From positions 1 through 46,154 of the forward strand of contig CALUII010000012.1 of the NCBI GenBank assembly GCA_944320665.1: a stretch of 46,154 bases of DNA, read 5' to 3'. The notes below the pieces were generated by a model. It did no database searches and was not told the DNA's origin. It saw nothing but the letters and a program-made list of their open reading frames with translations. Source of the stretch: an uncultured Alistipes sp. Its GTDB lineage: Bacteria; Bacteroidota; Bacteroidia; Bacteroidales; Rikenellaceae. Position numbers and translations under genes: made by a program. Positions 44,138 through 46,154 of this stretch are shown here, piece by piece. Position 1 is the first letter of the stretch, and the number at the start of each line of letters is the position of its first letter.

Positions 44138-45019
44138 TTATTCGGGGTCGTAGCCGAAGCGGCGCAGTTGGCGTTCGTCGTCGCGCCAGTTTTCGCTCAC
44201 CTTGACGAAGAGTTGCAGGAAGACCTTCTTGCCGAGAAATTGTTCCATGTCCTCACGGGCTGCCTGACCCACGCGCTTGAGTTTTTCGCCCTTGTGGCCG
44301 ATGAGGATACCCTTTTGAGAGTCGCGGGCCACGTTGATTACGGCACTGATGCGGTCGATCGTCGGCTCTTCGCGATAGCTTTCGATCTCGATCTCGCAGC
44401 AGTAGGGGATCTCCTTGTCGTAGAAACGCAGGATCTTTTCGCGGATGATCTCCGAGGCGAAGAAGCGCAGTGTTTTGTCCGTAAGCGTATCCTTCGGATA
44501 GAAGGCCGGCCCTTCGGGCAGTACGTCGAGGATCCGTTGGAAGAGCCCTTCGATGTTGAACTGCTCGCGGGCCGAGACGGGAACGATCTGGGCGTCGGGC
44601 AGCAGACCGTGCCATTTTTCGGTCAGTGCTTCCAGTGCTTCGGGAGTCGAGAGATCGATCTTGTTGATGACCACCAGCGTCGGGATGCCGCTGCGGCGGA
44701 TGTTCTCCACGATCTCCATCGAACGGTCGCTCTGTTCGACCGTGTCGGTCACGTAGAGAATCACGTCGGCATCGCTCACGGCACCGGTAACGAAGCGCAT
44801 CATTGCCTCCTGGAGCTTGTAGCCCGGCTTCAGAATGCCCGGTGTGTCGGAGTAGACAATCTGGAAGTCATCGCCCGAGACGATGCCCATGATGCGATGA
44901 CGGGTGGTCTGGGCCTTGGAGGTGATGATCGAGAGTTTTTCACCCACGAGGGCGTTCATCAACGTCGATTTGCCGACGTTGGGATTGCCGATGATGTTTA
45001 CGAAACCCGATTTATGCAT
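44138..45019 (-). CDS. era: GTPase Era
   Basis: 293 residues, normal length. Era binds the 3' end of 16S rRNA and helps 30S subunit maturation. G1 is GNPNVGKS (11-18), G2 lies in TTRHRIMG, G3 is DTPG (in YSDTPGI), G4 is NKID. The C-terminal KH domain has the IGHKGEKLKRVG signature for RNA binding. The start ATG 45019 fits the family start; the longer frame to 45064 crosses the promoter. It heads a probable era-TPR-MFS transcript. Confidence 0.96.
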   Translation of the reverse strand: MHKSGFVNIIGNPNVGKSTLMNALVGEKLSIITSKAQTTRHRIMGIVSGDDFQIVYSDTPGILKPGYKLQEAMMRFVTGAVSDADVILYVTDTVEQSDRSMEIVENIRRSGIPTLVVINKIDLSTPEALEALTEKWHGLLPDAQIVPVSAREQFNIEGLFQRILDVLPEGPAFYPKDTLTDKTLRFFASEIIREKILRFYDKEIPYCCEIEIESYREEPTIDRISAVINVARDSQKGILIGHKGEKLKRVGQAAREDMEQFLGKKVFLQLFVKVSENWRDDERQLRRFGYDPE

Positions 45020-45045
45020 AGTGCGCGTTTTTTGACTCGTTCGGA

Positions 45046-45053
45046 CAAAGGTA
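45046..45053 (-). promoter_or_regulatory. -7 box for era
   Basis: On the minus strand TACCTTTG (45053-45046) matches TAnnTTTG, 26 bp before the ATG. No TTG lies 19 bp upstream. Confidence 0.6.
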
Positions 45054-45206
45054 CGAATTTTCATCGGAAATCACTCCTTTGCCGTGAGCCTATTTTGCCG
45101 GATGGAGCGGTGGATAGGTGAGAATCTCTGGTTTTGACAGAAGAAGACGAAAGCATGAACTGACAAAAAGAGGTTGTCCCGGTGAGGAAATTTCGTAAAT
45201 TTCGGT

Positions 45207-45214
45207 TACATTTG
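45207..45214 (+). promoter_or_regulatory. -7 box for the terminal membrane protein gene
   Basis: TACATTTG matches TAnnTTTG, 86 bp before ATG 45301. The leader includes a run of nine G (about 45256-45264). No TTG at the right distance is seen. Confidence 0.5.
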
Positions 45215-45300
45215 TCTTTTAGTGCGAGCGCATTGCAAGGCGGCGAGGAGAATTGGGGGGGGAGCCGCCCCAGATTTGTAACTAAATTTATGTAAACAGC

Positions 45301-46128
45301 ATGAACAGCATGAATACCAATGTAAGTCCGCGTTCACGGGCCTCGCTGAAGAGGGCCCGTATCGTTCTGTGGGTGATGATCGCAGCTTCGTTGGCGGCCC
45401 TTGTCGCCATGGTGGAAGGCACGGTGCGGTTCGAGAATCCGTTGCCTGGCGGCGTCTTTCGCTACGACGGATGGCTGATCATACTCTTTGCTCTTGCCGC
45501 ACTGACGGGGTGCGGCCTGGGGCTCTGTTATGCCGTGCGCTTCGTCTCGAAGGGAACAACCTCCGACGAGCCGGTCCGCACCGGGGGCGCGGAGCCCGGG
45601 GCGCGGAGCATCGGCCGACGCGCCAAACAACTCCTCGTGGTGTTGGCGGCAATGGTCGGCGGTGCGCTGATCTTCTACGTGGGGGCGTATTACGTGATGT
45701 GGCTGATTCTGGAGGTCGGGGCTTATGTGCTGCCCTATGTGTTGTTGCTGCTCATGGAATTCGGCTGCTTCTGGTACGGGAAACGGTGGGTGAGCCGTCC
45801 GGTTGCAGCGGAGAGGTCTCAAGGTGGCGAGGCCGAGGCTCAGACTGATGAAGCGAAGCGGATTGAAGATCTGCGCGGAGTTCGCCGCTTCGGAGCCCGT
45901 CTGTGGCTTACCTATCGGGCCGAGGTGATCGGTATCGTTGCCGGGGTGGCCTATCTGATTGCCGGAGTGTTGTTCGTGGTGGATGGATTTGACCTCCGCG
46001 GGAGTGAGAGGCTGCAGATCGATGGCCGGGAAAAGTCCGGCAGAATTCAGGAGCTTCCCGAGAAGATCGATTCGTTGCGTGCCGGACTGCCCTCCGAGGT
46101 CGACAGCCGCTCTGCTTCGGCACAATAA
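45301..46128 (+). CDS. Membrane protein of unknown function
   Basis: 275 residues with about five membrane helices (about 20-40, 57-82, 109-131, 136-158, 203-226), a charged loop between helices 2 and 3, another after helix 4 (about 165-195), and a hydrophilic C-terminal tail with a short coiled-coil-like stretch (RIQELPEKIDSLRAGL). I recognise no family. Start 45301 (MNSMN) or 45310 is possible. It ends 26 bp before the window edge, so its downstream partners are not visible. Confidence 0.65.
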   Translation: MNSMNTNVSPRSRASLKRARIVLWVMIAASLAALVAMVEGTVRFENPLPGGVFRYDGWLIILFALAALTGCGLGLCYAVRFVSKGTTSDEPVRTGGAEPGARSIGRRAKQLLVVLAAMVGGALIFYVGAYYVMWLILEVGAYVLPYVLLLLMEFGCFWYGKRWVSRPVAAERSQGGEAEAQTDEAKRIEDLRGVRRFGARLWLTYRAEVIGIVAGVAYLIAGVLFVVDGFDLRGSERLQIDGREKSGRIQELPEKIDSLRAGLPSEVDSRSASAQ

Positions 46129-46154
46129 CCGCCAGGCGAACTTCCCAGATCGGA

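Overview
The window reads as a chromosomal segment of a Bacteroidales bacterium, most likely an Alistipes-type (Rikenellaceae) gut commensal. The basis is gene content (DUF4199/GT2/DUF4293 block, BACON and DUF5689 surface lipoproteins, DUF2089, SUF genes, YjjP/YjjB, FatA-type thioesterase), GC-rich coding sequence, and repeated Bacteroidetes promoters of the form TTG-N19-TAnnTTTG. The genus is inference. The window opens inside a tRNA gene and its last eight bases equal the start of a common Illumina adapter, so it looks like a whole draft or metagenomic contig.

Left part (1-12.9 kb). A 5'-truncated tRNA-Ser(GCT) is followed by a suf iron-sulfur cluster operon (sufB, sufC, a short sufD, sufS). 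A decayed flavodoxin-fold reductase, broken by an in-frame TGA, sits between sufB and sufC. Next come tmk and a DoxX/MauE-like membrane protein, a minus-strand OsmC-family gene broken by one in-frame TAA, and a 1001-residue TPR protein paired with an outer-membrane beta-barrel.

Middle (12.6-23 kb). A DUF2089 regulator is translationally coupled to a small membrane protein. A five-gene minus-strand operon carries YjjP/YjjB-type transporter halves, DUF6064, DUF2284 and a Dph6-like ATP pyrophosphatase. Then come a cob(I)alamin adenosyltransferase, a convergent BtuF-like binding lipoprotein, a small SRP RNA gene (ffs) on the minus strand, mltG, a YrdC/YciO-family gene, and the DUF4199-GT2-DUF4293 operon.

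Right-centre (23-32 kb). This is the most distinctive region. Five co-directional genes run in order: a BACON/DUF5689 lipoprotein, a NUC1-type DNA/RNA endonuclease lipoprotein, an exported endonuclease/exonuclease/phosphatase-fold protein, a TonB-dependent receptor, and a second DUF5689 lipoprotein. Together they look like a cell-surface system for capturing, cutting and importing extracellular nucleic acid or its phosphate. It is organised like a polysaccharide utilisation locus, but has nucleases instead of glycosidases and no SusD.

Right part (32-46 kb). An LTA-synthase-like phosphotransferase, a two-domain M16 peptidase, a YozG-like HTH gene with a DUF2975 membrane protein, an acyl-ACP thioesterase, a GT4 glycosyltransferase, then a minus-strand group era - TPR protein - MFS transporter, and a final five-helix membrane protein of unknown function.
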